A stretch of DNA of 49,115 nt from Candidatus Campylobacter infans (lineage in GTDB: Bacteria; Campylobacterota; Campylobacteria; Campylobacterales; Campylobacteraceae): positions 1 to 49,115 of the forward strand of contig SPMW01000009.1 in the NCBI GenBank assembly GCA_009827235.1. Direction: 5' to 3'. The translations under genes and the position numbers were made by a program. Below, one piece after another: positions 37,611 through 45,732 of the stretch. The notes under the pieces are model-generated. The model was given only the letters and a program-made list of their open reading frames with translations, was not told the DNA's origin and made no database searches. Every line of letters begins with the position of its first letter. The stretch's first letter is position 1.

Positions 37611-38176
37611 TGTTGCAAAACGCATTAACCTTTTTGGCTAATTCTAGCATTATTACCTGGATAGTGTTGGCGTGGCTATCGATTTATTTTGTGATGAGTT
37701 TTACTATCTTGCTATCGCGTTATGTAGGACTTAACGCTTGGCAAGTGCGTGAAAATTTAGCCTTAGAGCGCGTTTTGATGGGTGGCAAAATAGAAAATAC
37801 AAGCTCGATTTTAAAAAAATGCACCGAAGCAGTAAATAAAGAAAAATTAGAAGTTTATATAGGCTTGGCTGAGTCAAAGGCTACTAGCGGTTTGACTTTG
37901 CTTGCTATTGTGGCTTCTACTTCGCCTTTTATAGGGCTTTTTGGTACGGTAGTTAGCATACTTGAAACTTTTGCTAGACTTGATGCCTCAGCTGGTGGCA
38001 TAAATGCCATAGCCTTGTCTATTTCAGAGGCATTAGTAGCTACTGGTTGTGGTATTTTTGTAGCAATTCCTGCGTATAGCTTTAATTTAATGATAAAACG
38101 AAAAGCCTTTGAAATAGTAAGCATTATCAAGCGCGAAGCCAATGTGCTATTAAGCTATAACCATGATAAATTATGA
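37610..38176 (+). CDS. exbB: TolQ/ExbB-type proton channel protein
   Basis: The 188-aa product is a MotA/TolQ/ExbB family protein with three membrane helices (about 12–32, 96–120, 137–158) and the core ASTSPFIGLFGTVVSILETF. With the ExbD-like partner it powers the downstream TolA-like protein, so functionally it is the TolQ of this Tol-Pal operon. Coupled to atpC. Confidence 0.92.
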   Translation: MLQNALTFLANSSIITWIVLAWLSIYFVMSFTILLSRYVGLNAWQVRENLALERVLMGGKIENTSSILKKCTEAVNKEKLEVYIGLAESKATSGLTLLAIVASTSPFIGLFGTVVSILETFARLDASAGGINAIALSISEALVATGCGIFVAIPAYSFNLMIKRKAFEIVSIIKREANVLLSYNHDKL

Positions 38177-38558
38177 TGAAAAGCCTGAATTAAATATCAC
38201 GCCTCTTGTTGATATTATGCTTGTGCTTTTAGCTATTTTGATGGTTGCTATGCCAGCATTGATTTATGAAGAAAAAATTTCAGTCCCACAAGGCACGCAA
38301 AGCAAAAACAAGCAAGACAGCCCAAAAGCCCTAACCATACGAGTAGATAAGCAAAAGCGAGTGTATATAAATAATGAAAATTTTGCTTTAAATGAAAATT
38401 TGCTAGCTGATAAATTAGTTCAATTAAATAGTATTTACGCAGTAGATTCGCCAGTTTTTATAAAGGCTGATGAAGCTTTAAACTATGGCGATGTGATGAG
38501 CGTGTTAAGAAGTGTGAAAAACGCAAACTATAAAAATGTGGCATTAGAAACCAAATGA
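38163..38558 (+). CDS. exbD: TolR/ExbD-type proton channel protein
   Basis: The 131-aa product has one N-terminal membrane helix with the proton-carrying Asp17 in NITPLVDIMLVLLAILM and a periplasmic C-terminal domain. It overlaps exbB by 14 bp and the TolA-like gene by 4 bp. Partner of the preceding channel subunit. Confidence 0.92.
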   Translation: MINYDEKPELNITPLVDIMLVLLAILMVAMPALIYEEKISVPQGTQSKNKQDSPKALTIRVDKQKRVYINNENFALNENLLADKLVQLNSIYAVDSPVFIKADEALNYGDVMSVLRSVKNANYKNVALETK

Positions 38559-39355
38559 TAAATGTATATTTTCCTACTTTTAACGCTTTTATTATTTCGC
38601 TTGCTTTATATATCGCTCTTGGGGGGTTTATTATTTATAAAGCTGCTGATGCGATGAGTGCTACTAAGCGTTATACTGATACAAAAGATGCTTTTATGGA
38701 TGTTGTTTTAATTAGCCCTGAGCGAGCAGATACCATAATGTCGCCAAAATCAAAAATAACAAATAAAGATCAAAACGAAATAAAAGAAGCAAAAATAGCA
38801 AAAAAACAAGAGCAAATGACTACAAATAAAGCCACGCAAGCAAGCAACGAGCCTGCGATAACAAAACCAGAGCCTATATCGGCCAAATCGTTATTTGATG
38901 ATATAAAAATAAAACAAAACCCAGAGCCTAAAAAGGCCGTCCAAAGCAATAAAAAAAGCTTTAAGCAAAACTCAGCTGCCGTACAAACTGCCATCGATAA
39001 AATAAATGCCTTGCAAGATTCTGATAAGATTCGCGCCCCAAAACACGGGCTTAAAGGCGAGTTTGATGAGTTTAATGGCGCAGTTACTAGGCTTATAGAA
39101 TCGCGCTGGCAACGATATAGGACAAATACAAACGATAGAGTAGTGGTAAGATTGAGCATTGATGAAAATGGGCGTTTATTAGCTTATAATTTTATTACGC
39201 GCTCTTATGATTTAGAGTTTCAAAGCAAAGCGCGAGATTTGCTTGAAAATTTAAAATTTGTTAATTTTCCTATCCCGCCAAATAGGCAAAAGCTCACATT
39301 TACGGTGGGATTAAGCGATAAATTAAATGATGAAATTTCAATAAAATCGGAGTGA
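38555..39355 (+). CDS. tolA: TolA/TonB-like energy-transducing protein
   Basis: The 266-aa product has one N-terminal membrane helix (about 8–30), a Lys/Ala/Pro/Gln-rich periplasmic spacer (about 60–150) and a C-terminal TonB/TolA-like domain (EFNGAVTRLIESRWQRY ... LLENLKFVNFPIPPNRQKLTFTVGL). Lying between exbD and tolB it is the likely TolA, bridging inner-membrane motor and Pal/TolB. Sequence alone would also allow TonB, but the context decides. Confidence 0.8.
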   Translation: MINVYFPTFNAFIISLALYIALGGFIIYKAADAMSATKRYTDTKDAFMDVVLISPERADTIMSPKSKITNKDQNEIKEAKIAKKQEQMTTNKATQASNEPAITKPEPISAKSLFDDIKIKQNPEPKKAVQSNKKSFKQNSAAVQTAIDKINALQDSDKIRAPKHGLKGEFDEFNGAVTRLIESRWQRYRTNTNDRVVVRLSIDENGRLLAYNFITRSYDLEFQSKARDLLENLKFVNFPIPPNRQKLTFTVGLSDKLNDEISIKSE

Positions 39356-39357
39356 AA

Positions 39358-40623
39358 ATGAAAAAAATTTTAATTTTATTAGCTTTTGTGGCTAGTTTAT
39401 TTGGCGCAGATGCTACTATTGAGGTGGTAAATCGCGGTGCGAGTTTGCCTAAGATAATGATTCAAGATGCTACTTTAAATTTTGCTAGCGATGATATAAA
39501 AGAGCGTTTTTTGCGAATGATTAAGGGAGATTTAAAAGTAGGTTCAGCTTTTGAGGTAATACAAGAGCATGAAAATACCACCATGGATAGCCCCTTAACC
39601 TCTGCGCAAATTACGGCAACTTCCCCACAATTCGTGCTTAGATATGCTTTAAGTGGCGGGATTGATTATTTAAATTTGCATGTAAAATTATTGAATGTAA
39701 GCGATGGAGCTGTGCGCTTTGAGGCAAATTATAGCCAAAAAGATGTGGCTAAATGGCCTTTTATCTCCCATCGCGCCGTAGCTGATATAGCTCGCTCTCT
39801 TAATCTTTCGCCGATTGAATGGATGGATAAGAGCATTTTGATATCTCAATACACAAGTCCTGGTGCTAGTCGTATAATCATAGCTGATTACACTCTAACC
39901 TACCAAAATGTAATTTTAAGTGGCGGTTTAAATATTTTTCCAAAATGGGCTAATGCCGAGCAAAGCGCATTTTATTACACTTCTTATGTAAAGGGCAAAC
40001 CTACGCTATTTCGTTATGATTTAGCAAGCGGTAAAAAAATGAGCATAATTAGCTCACAAGGTATGGTTGTAGCCAGCGATGTAAGCGCTGATGGACAAAA
40101 ACTACTTCTAACAATGGCACCAGAAGATCAAAGCGATATATTTTTATATGATTTAAAAACTCGATCAACCACTAAAATTACAAATTATAGTGGAATTGAT
40201 GTGAATGGAAATTTTATAGAAAATGACACGCGCGTGGTTTTTGTAAGCGATAGAATGGGCGCGCCAAATATTTTTGCTACTGATTTAAATGGCAGAGCAG
40301 TAGAGCAGCTAGTATATCACGGCAAAAACAATAACTCAATCTCAACTTGGCAAAATTATATTGTATATTCTAGCCGTGAAAGCAACAGCGAGTTTGCTCA
40401 AAAAACCTTTAATCTTTACTTAATCTCTACTAAAAGCGATTATATTCGCCAGCTAACAGCAACTGGCATAAATACCTCACCACGCTTTTCAAGTGATGGC
40501 GGGAGCATTGTTTATATCAAGCATTCAGGTGCGCAAAGCGCCCTAGGGATAATCCGCGTAAATGAAAATAAAAGTTTTGCTTTTGCGCTTAATATAGGCA
40601 AATTACAAGCAATCGATTGGTGA
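39358..40623 (+). CDS. tolB: Periplasmic beta-propeller protein TolB
   Basis: 421 aa with signal peptide MKKILILLAFVASLFGAD, an N-terminal domain and a C-terminal six-bladed propeller with repeats such as YDLASGKKMSIISSQG, SADGQKLLLTMAPEDQSDIFLYDLKTRSTTKITN and FSSDGGSIVYI. I chose ATG 39358, with GGAG 6 bases upstream, over GTG two codons earlier. Binds Pal in the Tol-Pal envelope system. Confidence 0.95.
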   Translation: MKKILILLAFVASLFGADATIEVVNRGASLPKIMIQDATLNFASDDIKERFLRMIKGDLKVGSAFEVIQEHENTTMDSPLTSAQITATSPQFVLRYALSGGIDYLNLHVKLLNVSDGAVRFEANYSQKDVAKWPFISHRAVADIARSLNLSPIEWMDKSILISQYTSPGASRIIIADYTLTYQNVILSGGLNIFPKWANAEQSAFYYTSYVKGKPTLFRYDLASGKKMSIISSQGMVVASDVSADGQKLLLTMAPEDQSDIFLYDLKTRSTTKITNYSGIDVNGNFIENDTRVVFVSDRMGAPNIFATDLNGRAVEQLVYHGKNNNSISTWQNYIVYSSRESNSEFAQKTFNLYLISTKSDYIRQLTATGINTSPRFSSDGGSIVYIKHSGAQSALGIIRVNENKSFAFALNIGKLQAIDW

Positions 40624-40655
40624 TTTATTTAAAATTTATAGCTTTTTATAACTGC

Positions 40656-40680
40656 GGCGGCTTTTTAAAGTTCGCCTTTT
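40656..40680 (+). terminator. Candidate terminator behind tolB
   Basis: GGCG pairs with CGCC around an inner CTTT/AAAG stem, and TTTTAT follows immediately. It lies 33 bp after the tolB stop and before the pal promoter. Confidence 0.45.
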
Positions 40681-40733
40681 ATAAATTTTATAAAATTTAG
40701 CAAAAATTAAGCTATAAATTTTGAACTTTTTAA

Positions 40734-40761
40734 TTGATATTAGAAAATTTTGTGATATAAT
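40734..40761 (+). promoter_or_regulatory. Promoter of pal–ybgF
   Basis: TTGATA (40734–40739) and a perfect TATAAT (40756–40761) at 16-bp spacing, 33 bp before the pal ATG. An AAAGGG ribosome-binding site lies 7 bp before the start. It lets pal be made apart from the long upstream operon. Confidence 0.7.
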
Positions 40762-40793
40762 CTGCGCTTATAATTTCTTTTAAAGGGTCTTAC

Positions 40794-41282
40794 ATGAAAA
40801 AATTAGCATTTGTTTCAGCTTTAATTGCTGCTTTATTTATGGCTGGTTGTAGCTCAAAATCTCCAAGCACAAGCACAACCAACACAGATGATAACTCTAA
40901 CATAGAGAGCATAGATGTAGCTAGCATACTTAGTGGCATTCAAAACCAATTACAAAATGTATATTTTGATTTTGATAAATTTAGCATTCGCGCCGATCAA
41001 CAAAACGCAATCACCACAAATGCCGCACTTTTTAACCAAAACAATGCTAGTTCTTTTACTATCTTAATAGAAGGTAATTGCGATGAATGGGGTTCTGATG
41101 AGTATAATTACGCTCTTGGCGTAAAACGCGCAAAAGCTGCCAAAGAAGCCTTAGTAGCCCAAGGCGTAAATGAATCTCGCATCAGCATAGCTAGCAATGG
41201 CGAAAGCAAGCCAGTATGCACCGAACGCTCAAAATCTTGCGATGCGCAAAATCGCCGTGATGAGTTTAAGGTAATGCAATAA
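40794..41282 (+). CDS. pal: Peptidoglycan-associated lipoprotein Pal
   Basis: The 162-aa product has a lipobox LFMAGC with the acylated Cys19 and a C-terminal OmpA-like peptidoglycan-binding domain (VYFDFDKFSIRADQQNAI ... EGNCDEWGSDEYNYALGVKRAKAAKEAL). Anchored in the outer membrane, it ties the membrane to the wall with TolB. Own promoter and ribosome-binding site. Confidence 0.97.
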   Translation: MKKLAFVSALIAALFMAGCSSKSPSTSTTNTDDNSNIESIDVASILSGIQNQLQNVYFDFDKFSIRADQQNAITTNAALFNQNNASSFTILIEGNCDEWGSDEYNYALGVKRAKAAKEALVAQGVNESRISIASNGESKPVCTERSKSCDAQNRRDEFKVMQ

Positions 41283-41286
41283 GCAA

Positions 41287-42075
41287 ATGAGAAGCTTAGG
41301 ATTTATACAAATTTTATTAGTAGCTACACTTGCAAGTCATCTTTTTAGCGATGAAACTTCTGTGTTTGATGGGCTTGCAAGCAGTGTCGGCACTACTCAA
41401 AATGTAGAGGCACTAAATGCTGAAATCAAAGCTAGCAAAGAAAGCATAGATGGCATTCGCTCGGTAGTTGATGGCCTTAGCGCAAATAATCAAAAACTAA
41501 ATATCCGCTTAAATGATTTAGAAAGCTTGCTATCAAACGACATAAACACTCAAATTTTAGAGCTTAAAAAAGCACAGCTTGAACAAAATGAAAAACTAAA
41601 TAAATTAACCCAAGCCGTAACCGCACTAGCTACTGCCCTACAAAGCAAAGAAAGCCAAAAGGCTAAAAAAGCTGAGCCAAAGCCTAACAAAATTAGCCAA
41701 AACAATGAAAATTTCGCCTCTATGCCAGCAAGTGCTGTATTTGAAAGCGCCCAAAAGAATTTTGATGCTAAAAAATACGATAATGCAAAAGCGGCTTTTG
41801 AGTATTTAATACAAAAAAATTACAGACCTGCGTATTCAAATTTTATGCTAGGTGAAATTGCTTATGCAAAAAAGCTTTATAAAGAAGCAATCCCTTATTA
41901 CCGCACTAGCGTTAATTTATACGACAAAGGCTCTTATATGCCACGCTTGCTTTATCATACGGCTATCAGTTGTGATAAAATAGGCGATAAACAAAGTGCT
42001 AATAAATTTTATTCTACTTTAAAAGTTGCTTATCCAGATAGCGATGAAGCTAAAAAATCTCCAATCCGTAAATAG
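41287..42075 (+). CDS. ybgF: Tol-Pal system coordinator CpoB/YbgF
   Basis: The 262-aa product has a signal peptide (MRSLGFIQILLVATLASHLFS), an N-terminal coiled coil (about 40–115) that would form trimers, and C-terminal TPR repeats (SAVFESAQKNFDAKKYDNAKAAFEYLIQ ... YPDSDEAKKSP). 4 bp behind pal. In other bacteria it couples peptidoglycan synthesis with outer-membrane constriction. Confidence 0.93.
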   Translation: MRSLGFIQILLVATLASHLFSDETSVFDGLASSVGTTQNVEALNAEIKASKESIDGIRSVVDGLSANNQKLNIRLNDLESLLSNDINTQILELKKAQLEQNEKLNKLTQAVTALATALQSKESQKAKKAEPKPNKISQNNENFASMPASAVFESAQKNFDAKKYDNAKAAFEYLIQKNYRPAYSNFMLGEIAYAKKLYKEAIPYYRTSVNLYDKGSYMPRLLYHTAISCDKIGDKQSANKFYSTLKVAYPDSDEAKKSPIRK

Positions 42076-42105
42076 CTTTGCGCGCGAGCAAAGCTGATAT
42101 TTTAG

Positions 42106-43182
42106 ATGTTAGTTCATATTTGTTGTAGCGTTGATAGCGATTATTTCATAAAAAAACTTCGCCAAACTTACCCAAACGAACCTTTATTGGCTTATTTTTA
42201 CGACCCAAACATTCATCCATATAGTGAGTATTTATTGCGTTTTAGCGATGTTAAGCGATCGTGTAAAAAGCTTGGTGTGCCATTAATTTGTGGCGAATAC
42301 GATTATGAATCTTGGCTTAGTGGCACAAAAGGCTTAGAAAACGAGCCAGAAAAAGGCAAGCGGTGTGAGTATTGTTTTGATTTTAGAGTAAATCAAAGTG
42401 CTAAAAAAGCCATTGAGCTTGGAGAAAGCACCATCACAACAACCTTGCTAATGAGTCCTAAAAAAAATTTTAATCAGCTTGAAAATTCGCTAAAAAGTGT
42501 AAGCGAGCGTTACGGATTAAAATATTTAGCCATAGATTTTAGAAAAGGCGGTGGCACTAGCGAGCAGTTTAATAATGCCAAAAAAGAAAAATTATACCAC
42601 CAAAATTATTGTGGCTGTTTATACGCATTAAATGCGCAAAGAAGTCAAAATGAAGCTTGGGAGCTAATTAGCCCACTTGGCGCTCAAACCCAGCCAGCCA
42701 GCATAAAATCGCGCCTAAAACTTTATAAAAAAGTAAGAAAATGCGAAAAATTAAAGCAAGATTACGAGTTAAACCGCGTAAAAATTTTAAATTATCGTTT
42801 AAAAAACGCTAGGCTGAGTTTTGATGGTGTGGTGATGGATAGTTATTTTTTATTTTATAGCTATATAAATAAGGGTTTTACGCGCTTTAATGCCATAGAA
42901 AATAAAAATATTTTCTATGGGAAAGATGAGGTTTGGCTTGTTAGTTTAAAGCATTTTAATCACCTAGCAAATTTTAATTACAAAAGCGTGCGCGAGCTGA
43001 TATACTCACCACCCAAGCTAAAAGCTGAGCTACATATCCGCAAAAAACTATGTGGCAAAAATAGCCTAAATCCTATAATCATTTTAGATAAAATTTTAAG
43101 CGCAAAATGCGAAATACAAATCGATAGCGTGCTTTTTCATTCAAGCGTGGAAAAATTAAAAGTAAAAAATCATAAATTTTAA
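42106..43182 (+). CDS. queH: Epoxyqueuosine reductase QueH (DUF208)
   Basis: Last step in making the tRNA wobble base queuosine, replacing the B12-dependent QueG. The 358-aa product starts MLVHICCSVDSDYF with Cys6/Cys7 and has further conserved pairs Cys87/Cys90 (RCEYCFDFR) and Cys169/Cys171 (NYCGCLYA), the set expected to hold metal/Fe-S. It has a C-terminal extension of about 170 residues beyond the basic family domain, of unknown role. Start ATG 42106 has a weak ribosome-binding site, 30 bp after ybgF. Confidence 0.9.
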   Translation: MLVHICCSVDSDYFIKKLRQTYPNEPLLAYFYDPNIHPYSEYLLRFSDVKRSCKKLGVPLICGEYDYESWLSGTKGLENEPEKGKRCEYCFDFRVNQSAKKAIELGESTITTTLLMSPKKNFNQLENSLKSVSERYGLKYLAIDFRKGGGTSEQFNNAKKEKLYHQNYCGCLYALNAQRSQNEAWELISPLGAQTQPASIKSRLKLYKKVRKCEKLKQDYELNRVKILNYRLKNARLSFDGVVMDSYFLFYSYINKGFTRFNAIENKNIFYGKDEVWLVSLKHFNHLANFNYKSVRELIYSPPKLKAELHIRKKLCGKNSLNPIIILDKILSAKCEIQIDSVLFHSSVEKLKVKNHKF

Positions 43183-43265
43183 CTTTTCAAAAATCTTGGA
43201 TTTTATAAATTTATGTGAGTAATTTTGCGCGCTAAAATATATAATTAAAATTTTTACAAAAACCC

Positions 43266-43294
43266 TTGACATAAAAAAAAATTTTAGTTAAAAT
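43266..43294 (+). promoter_or_regulatory. Strong promoter of tRNA-Asn
   Basis: A perfect −35 TTGACA (43266–43271), 17-bp spacer and TAAAAT (43289–43294), ending 19 bp before the tRNA. A rare case of a full −35 in this window, fitting a stable RNA gene. Confidence 0.8.
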
Positions 43295-43313
43295 CCCAAT
43301 CTTTTTTAAACAA

Positions 43314-43388
43314 TCCGGATTAGCTCAGCGGTAGAGTAGTCGGCTGTTAACCGATTGGTCGCTGGTTCGAATCCAGCATCCGGAGCCA
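43314..43388 (+). tRNA. tRNA-Asn (anticodon GTT)
   Basis: 75 nt including encoded CCA. The acceptor stem TCCGGAT pairs with ATCCGGA, the D arm is GCTCAGCGGTAGAGT, the anticodon loop CTGTTAA gives GTT, and the T arm has GGTTCGAATCC. Stands alone between queH and the convergent tmRNA. Confidence 0.97.
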
Positions 43389-43469
43389 TTTGCTTTTACT
43401 TCAAAATTTTTAATTTGAAATTTCAAAATATTTTTTTCTTTAACTTTAAACAATGCTCTTGAAATATTT

Positions 43470-43518
43470 GCTATTTTAGCTTTTAAGCATAATTATGCCA
43501 TCGCAAAAGCAAAATAGC
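43470..43518. other. Long bulged inverted repeat between tRNA-Asn and tmRNA
   Basis: GCTATTTT (43470–43477), a bulged A, and GCTTTT (43479–43484) pair with AAAAGC (43505–43510) and AAAATAGC (43511–43518): 14 base pairs with one bulge. The 20-nt loop holds a perfect 12-bp palindrome GCATAATTATGC. No T-run follows on either strand, so it is not a standard terminator. It may end the convergent stable-RNA transcripts or serve as a protein site. Confidence 0.75.
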
Positions 43519-43573
43519 TAAGGCTAATGAATACAACGCGCAATAAATTAGAATAAATAAAAATAAACTGAAA

Positions 43574-43930
43574 TGGTGGAGATGTGCAGGGTCGAACTGC
43601 AGTCCAAAAATAACCTCATAAAGCCATCTACATGCTTAGTAGAAGTAAAGCTTCATTCACGCGACCTACTTCCCAAGGCTGATGCGAGAACTAAGACAAA
43701 ATTTTCGTGGTTTAGTGCGTCAGGCTAAATCCTTAGTCGCTATAAATGACCCAAAATGCCAGCCTAGCGACAAGCCAGCAAAACAGGGCTCAACTGAACT
43801 TACGCAGCTTTAGCGTAAGCAGGAGCAAAATTAGCGTTGTTTGCGTTTAATTTAATTTAGGCTTTATAAGCTATGCCAAAAGCTGCATGCGGCTAGACTC
43901 AGCTACTCTTGTCGAAGCCAAATCATCCCC
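43574..43930 (-). ncRNA. ssrA: tmRNA
   Basis: 357 nt. The 5' end GGGGATGATTTGGCTTCGAC pairs with the 3' end CATCTCCACCA (seven acceptor pairs, one G-U), and the T arm GGTTCGAC-like segment lies near the 3' end. The tag frame occupies 43800–43844 on the minus strand and reads ANNANFAPAYAKAA then TAA. Rescues stalled ribosomes with SmpB. The tag differs from the C. jejuni tag I know (ANNVKFAPAYAKAA) at two positions. Confidence 0.96.
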
Positions 43931-43977
43931 AAAAAAGTTGCGAATGTTAGCCAAATAAACTTAAATAAAAATAAATT

Positions 43978-45174
43978 TTATTCATTATCCTTAGGGTTTT
44001 TGGCTAGTTTGCTTTTAAAAATTTTGTCATAAAAAAATAAATAAAAATACCCAACCACACCGCTAGCAAGGCTGGCTAACAAAATCCCTATCTTATCAGC
44101 ATAAAAAAATTCTTTGCTTTCATGGTAGGCAAGAGAATTAACAAAGAGCGACATCGTAAAGCCAATGCCCGCAAGAATGCAAACTCCATATAATTTGCCC
44201 CAAGTCGCCCCGCTTGGAAGCTTGCCTAGCTTTAAAATTTTAATGAAAACAAAGGTGAAAATAAACACGCCAACTTGCTTGCCAACAAAAAGCCCAAAGA
44301 AAATGCCCATACCTACATTATTTACAAGCTGTGAAAGCTCCACGCCACGCAAGCCAACCCCCGCATTTACAAAGGCAAAAACCGGCAAAATAAAAAAAGT
44401 CGTAATGCCGTGTAAATCTTCATGAAGCTCATCGAGCATTCTATTGCCATCTTTATCCACAGTAGGTATGCAAAATGCCGCCAGTACGCCAGCAATAGTC
44501 GCATGCACGCCACTATTTAGCACACTTAACCACAGCAAAAATGTAAAAAGCATATAAACTGATTTTTTGCCAACGCGCAGTTTATTAAACACCCAAAGCA
44601 CCACAAGGCAAGCTGCTGCTAACATCATAGAGGCTGTATAAAGATGCTCTGTGTAAAATAGCGCGATAATGATAATCGCGCATAAATCATCAACCACAGC
44701 CAAAGTAAGCAAAAAGATTTTTAATCCGCTTGGTATGCGTGAGCCTAGCAAGGCCATAATCCCCACAGCAAAGGCAATATCAGTAGCAGTAGGTATGGCC
44801 CAGCCACGAAGCGCGAATTCATTTGAGTGGTTAAACGCCCAAAAAATCAAGGCCGGCGTGATAACCCCACCAAGCGCGCCAACGGCCGGCAAGGCGATTT
44901 GGCTAGGTCTGCTAAGCTCGCCCTCGCGCACTTCTTTTTTAAGCTCTAAGCCAACCACAAAGAAAAAAATCGCCATCAATCCATCATTTACCCAAGTAAT
45001 CAGCGGTTTAGCCAAATCATGCCCGCGAAATCCTATAATAAATTGCGAATGTAAAATTTCATTATAAAAATGCGATAAAATGCCGTTTTGAAAAATCAGC
45101 GCAAGAGCCGTGGCAATTAATAATATCACGCCACCAGCTGCTTCGTGGTGTAAAAGTTTGGTTAATGCTTGCAT
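43978..45174 (-). CDS. nhaA: Na+/H+ antiporter NhaA
   Basis: Exports sodium in exchange for protons at the inner membrane. 398 aa with about twelve helices; the ion site is intact: Asp132 in PTATDIAFA and Asp162-Asp163 in LAVVDDLCAI. I chose ATG 45174, preceded by AAAAAGG, not TTG 45216, which lies upstream of a TACAAT promoter word. A single copy here. Confidence 0.95.
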   Translation of the reverse strand: MQALTKLLHHEAAGGVILLIATALALIFQNGILSHFYNEILHSQFIIGFRGHDLAKPLITWVNDGLMAIFFFVVGLELKKEVREGELSRPSQIALPAVGALGGVITPALIFWAFNHSNEFALRGWAIPTATDIAFAVGIMALLGSRIPSGLKIFLLTLAVVDDLCAIIIIALFYTEHLYTASMMLAAACLVVLWVFNKLRVGKKSVYMLFTFLLWLSVLNSGVHATIAGVLAAFCIPTVDKDGNRMLDELHEDLHGITTFFILPVFAFVNAGVGLRGVELSQLVNNVGMGIFFGLFVGKQVGVFIFTFVFIKILKLGKLPSGATWGKLYGVCILAGIGFTMSLFVNSLAYHESKEFFYADKIGILLASLASGVVGYFYLFFYDKIFKSKLAKNPKDNE

Positions 45175-45206
45175 ATTTTGCCTTTTTGAAGGTAAAAAAT
45201 TTTGCG

Positions 45207-45212
45207 ATTGTA
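45207..45212 (-). promoter_or_regulatory. Candidate −10 of nhaA
   Basis: GCTACAATCG on the minus strand, 32 bp before the chosen ATG. It gives a leader of about 25 nt with a good ribosome-binding site. Confidence 0.45.
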
Positions 45213-45289
45213 GCAAAACAACTTACAAGATAAACTTAAAATTTAAAATTTCAAGCCCAGCTTATTAAAATTTCTAGCTCTTAATCGCC

Positions 45290-45354
45290 AAAATAAAACG
45301 AAATTTTAAAATCTAGCGCATTAAAAAAAATAAAATAAAACGAAATTTTAAAAT
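45290..45354. repeat. 23-bp direct repeat downstream of the receiver gene
   Basis: Bases 45290–45312 and 45332–45354 are identical (42 bp apart). The second copy runs into an exact AAATTTTAAAATTT palindrome at 45343–45356, which overlaps the stop codon of the receiver gene. Confidence 0.85.
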
Positions 45355-45732
45355 TTACAAAAGCATACTTGCGGCGCGCTCTATGGCCTCAGCTAGTCTA
45401 TCCTGGCTAAGTGGCTTAGTCAAAAACTCATACGCGCCCGCTTGCATTACTTGCTCGTGCATGCTAATATCATTTGAAATCATAATCACCGGGATCGAGA
45501 GCATTCCGCTGTCTGCTAAATTTCTAATAAGCTCAAAGCCATTCATAAGTGGCATATGCACGCAAGAGACGATCAAAGATATGCCATAATCTTCATATAA
45601 AATTTTCAAGCCCGCAATGCCATTTGGCATAGCAAGCACTTCTTTTACGCCTGGAATTTTACTAAGCATAATGGTTTCAAGCTTTTTAGCGGCAGCGTTT
45701 GGTTCTAAAAGCAAAATGCGAAGATCTTTCAT
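45355..45732 (-). CDS. Single-domain receiver-like protein lacking the phospho-Asp
   Basis: The 125-aa product aligns along its length with CheY-type receiver domains: ILLLEPNAA where the acidic pair should be, LIVSCVHMPLMNGFEL at the phosphorylation site, PVIMISNDIS with Ser86 at the Thr/Ser position, and EFLTKPLS with the conserved Lys106. The phospho-acceptor Asp is replaced by Cys57, and the upstream acidic pocket is Glu10-Pro11. It is therefore unlikely to be phosphorylated in the normal way. Its ATG overlaps the bamA stop by one base (TAATG), so it is coupled to bamA. Function unknown. Confidence 0.85.
   Translation of the reverse strand: MKDLRILLLEPNAAAKKLETIMLSKIPGVKEVLAMPNGIAGLKILYEDYGISLIVSCVHMPLMNGFELIRNLADSGMLSIPVIMISNDISMHEQVMQAGAYEFLTKPLSQDRLAEAIERAASMLL

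Noticed and set aside
43314..43930. Integrated element at the tRNA-Asn/tmRNA pair, both common integration targets
   Set aside because: No integrase, no duplicated tRNA or tmRNA 3' end and no foreign genes are present in or next to the gap.
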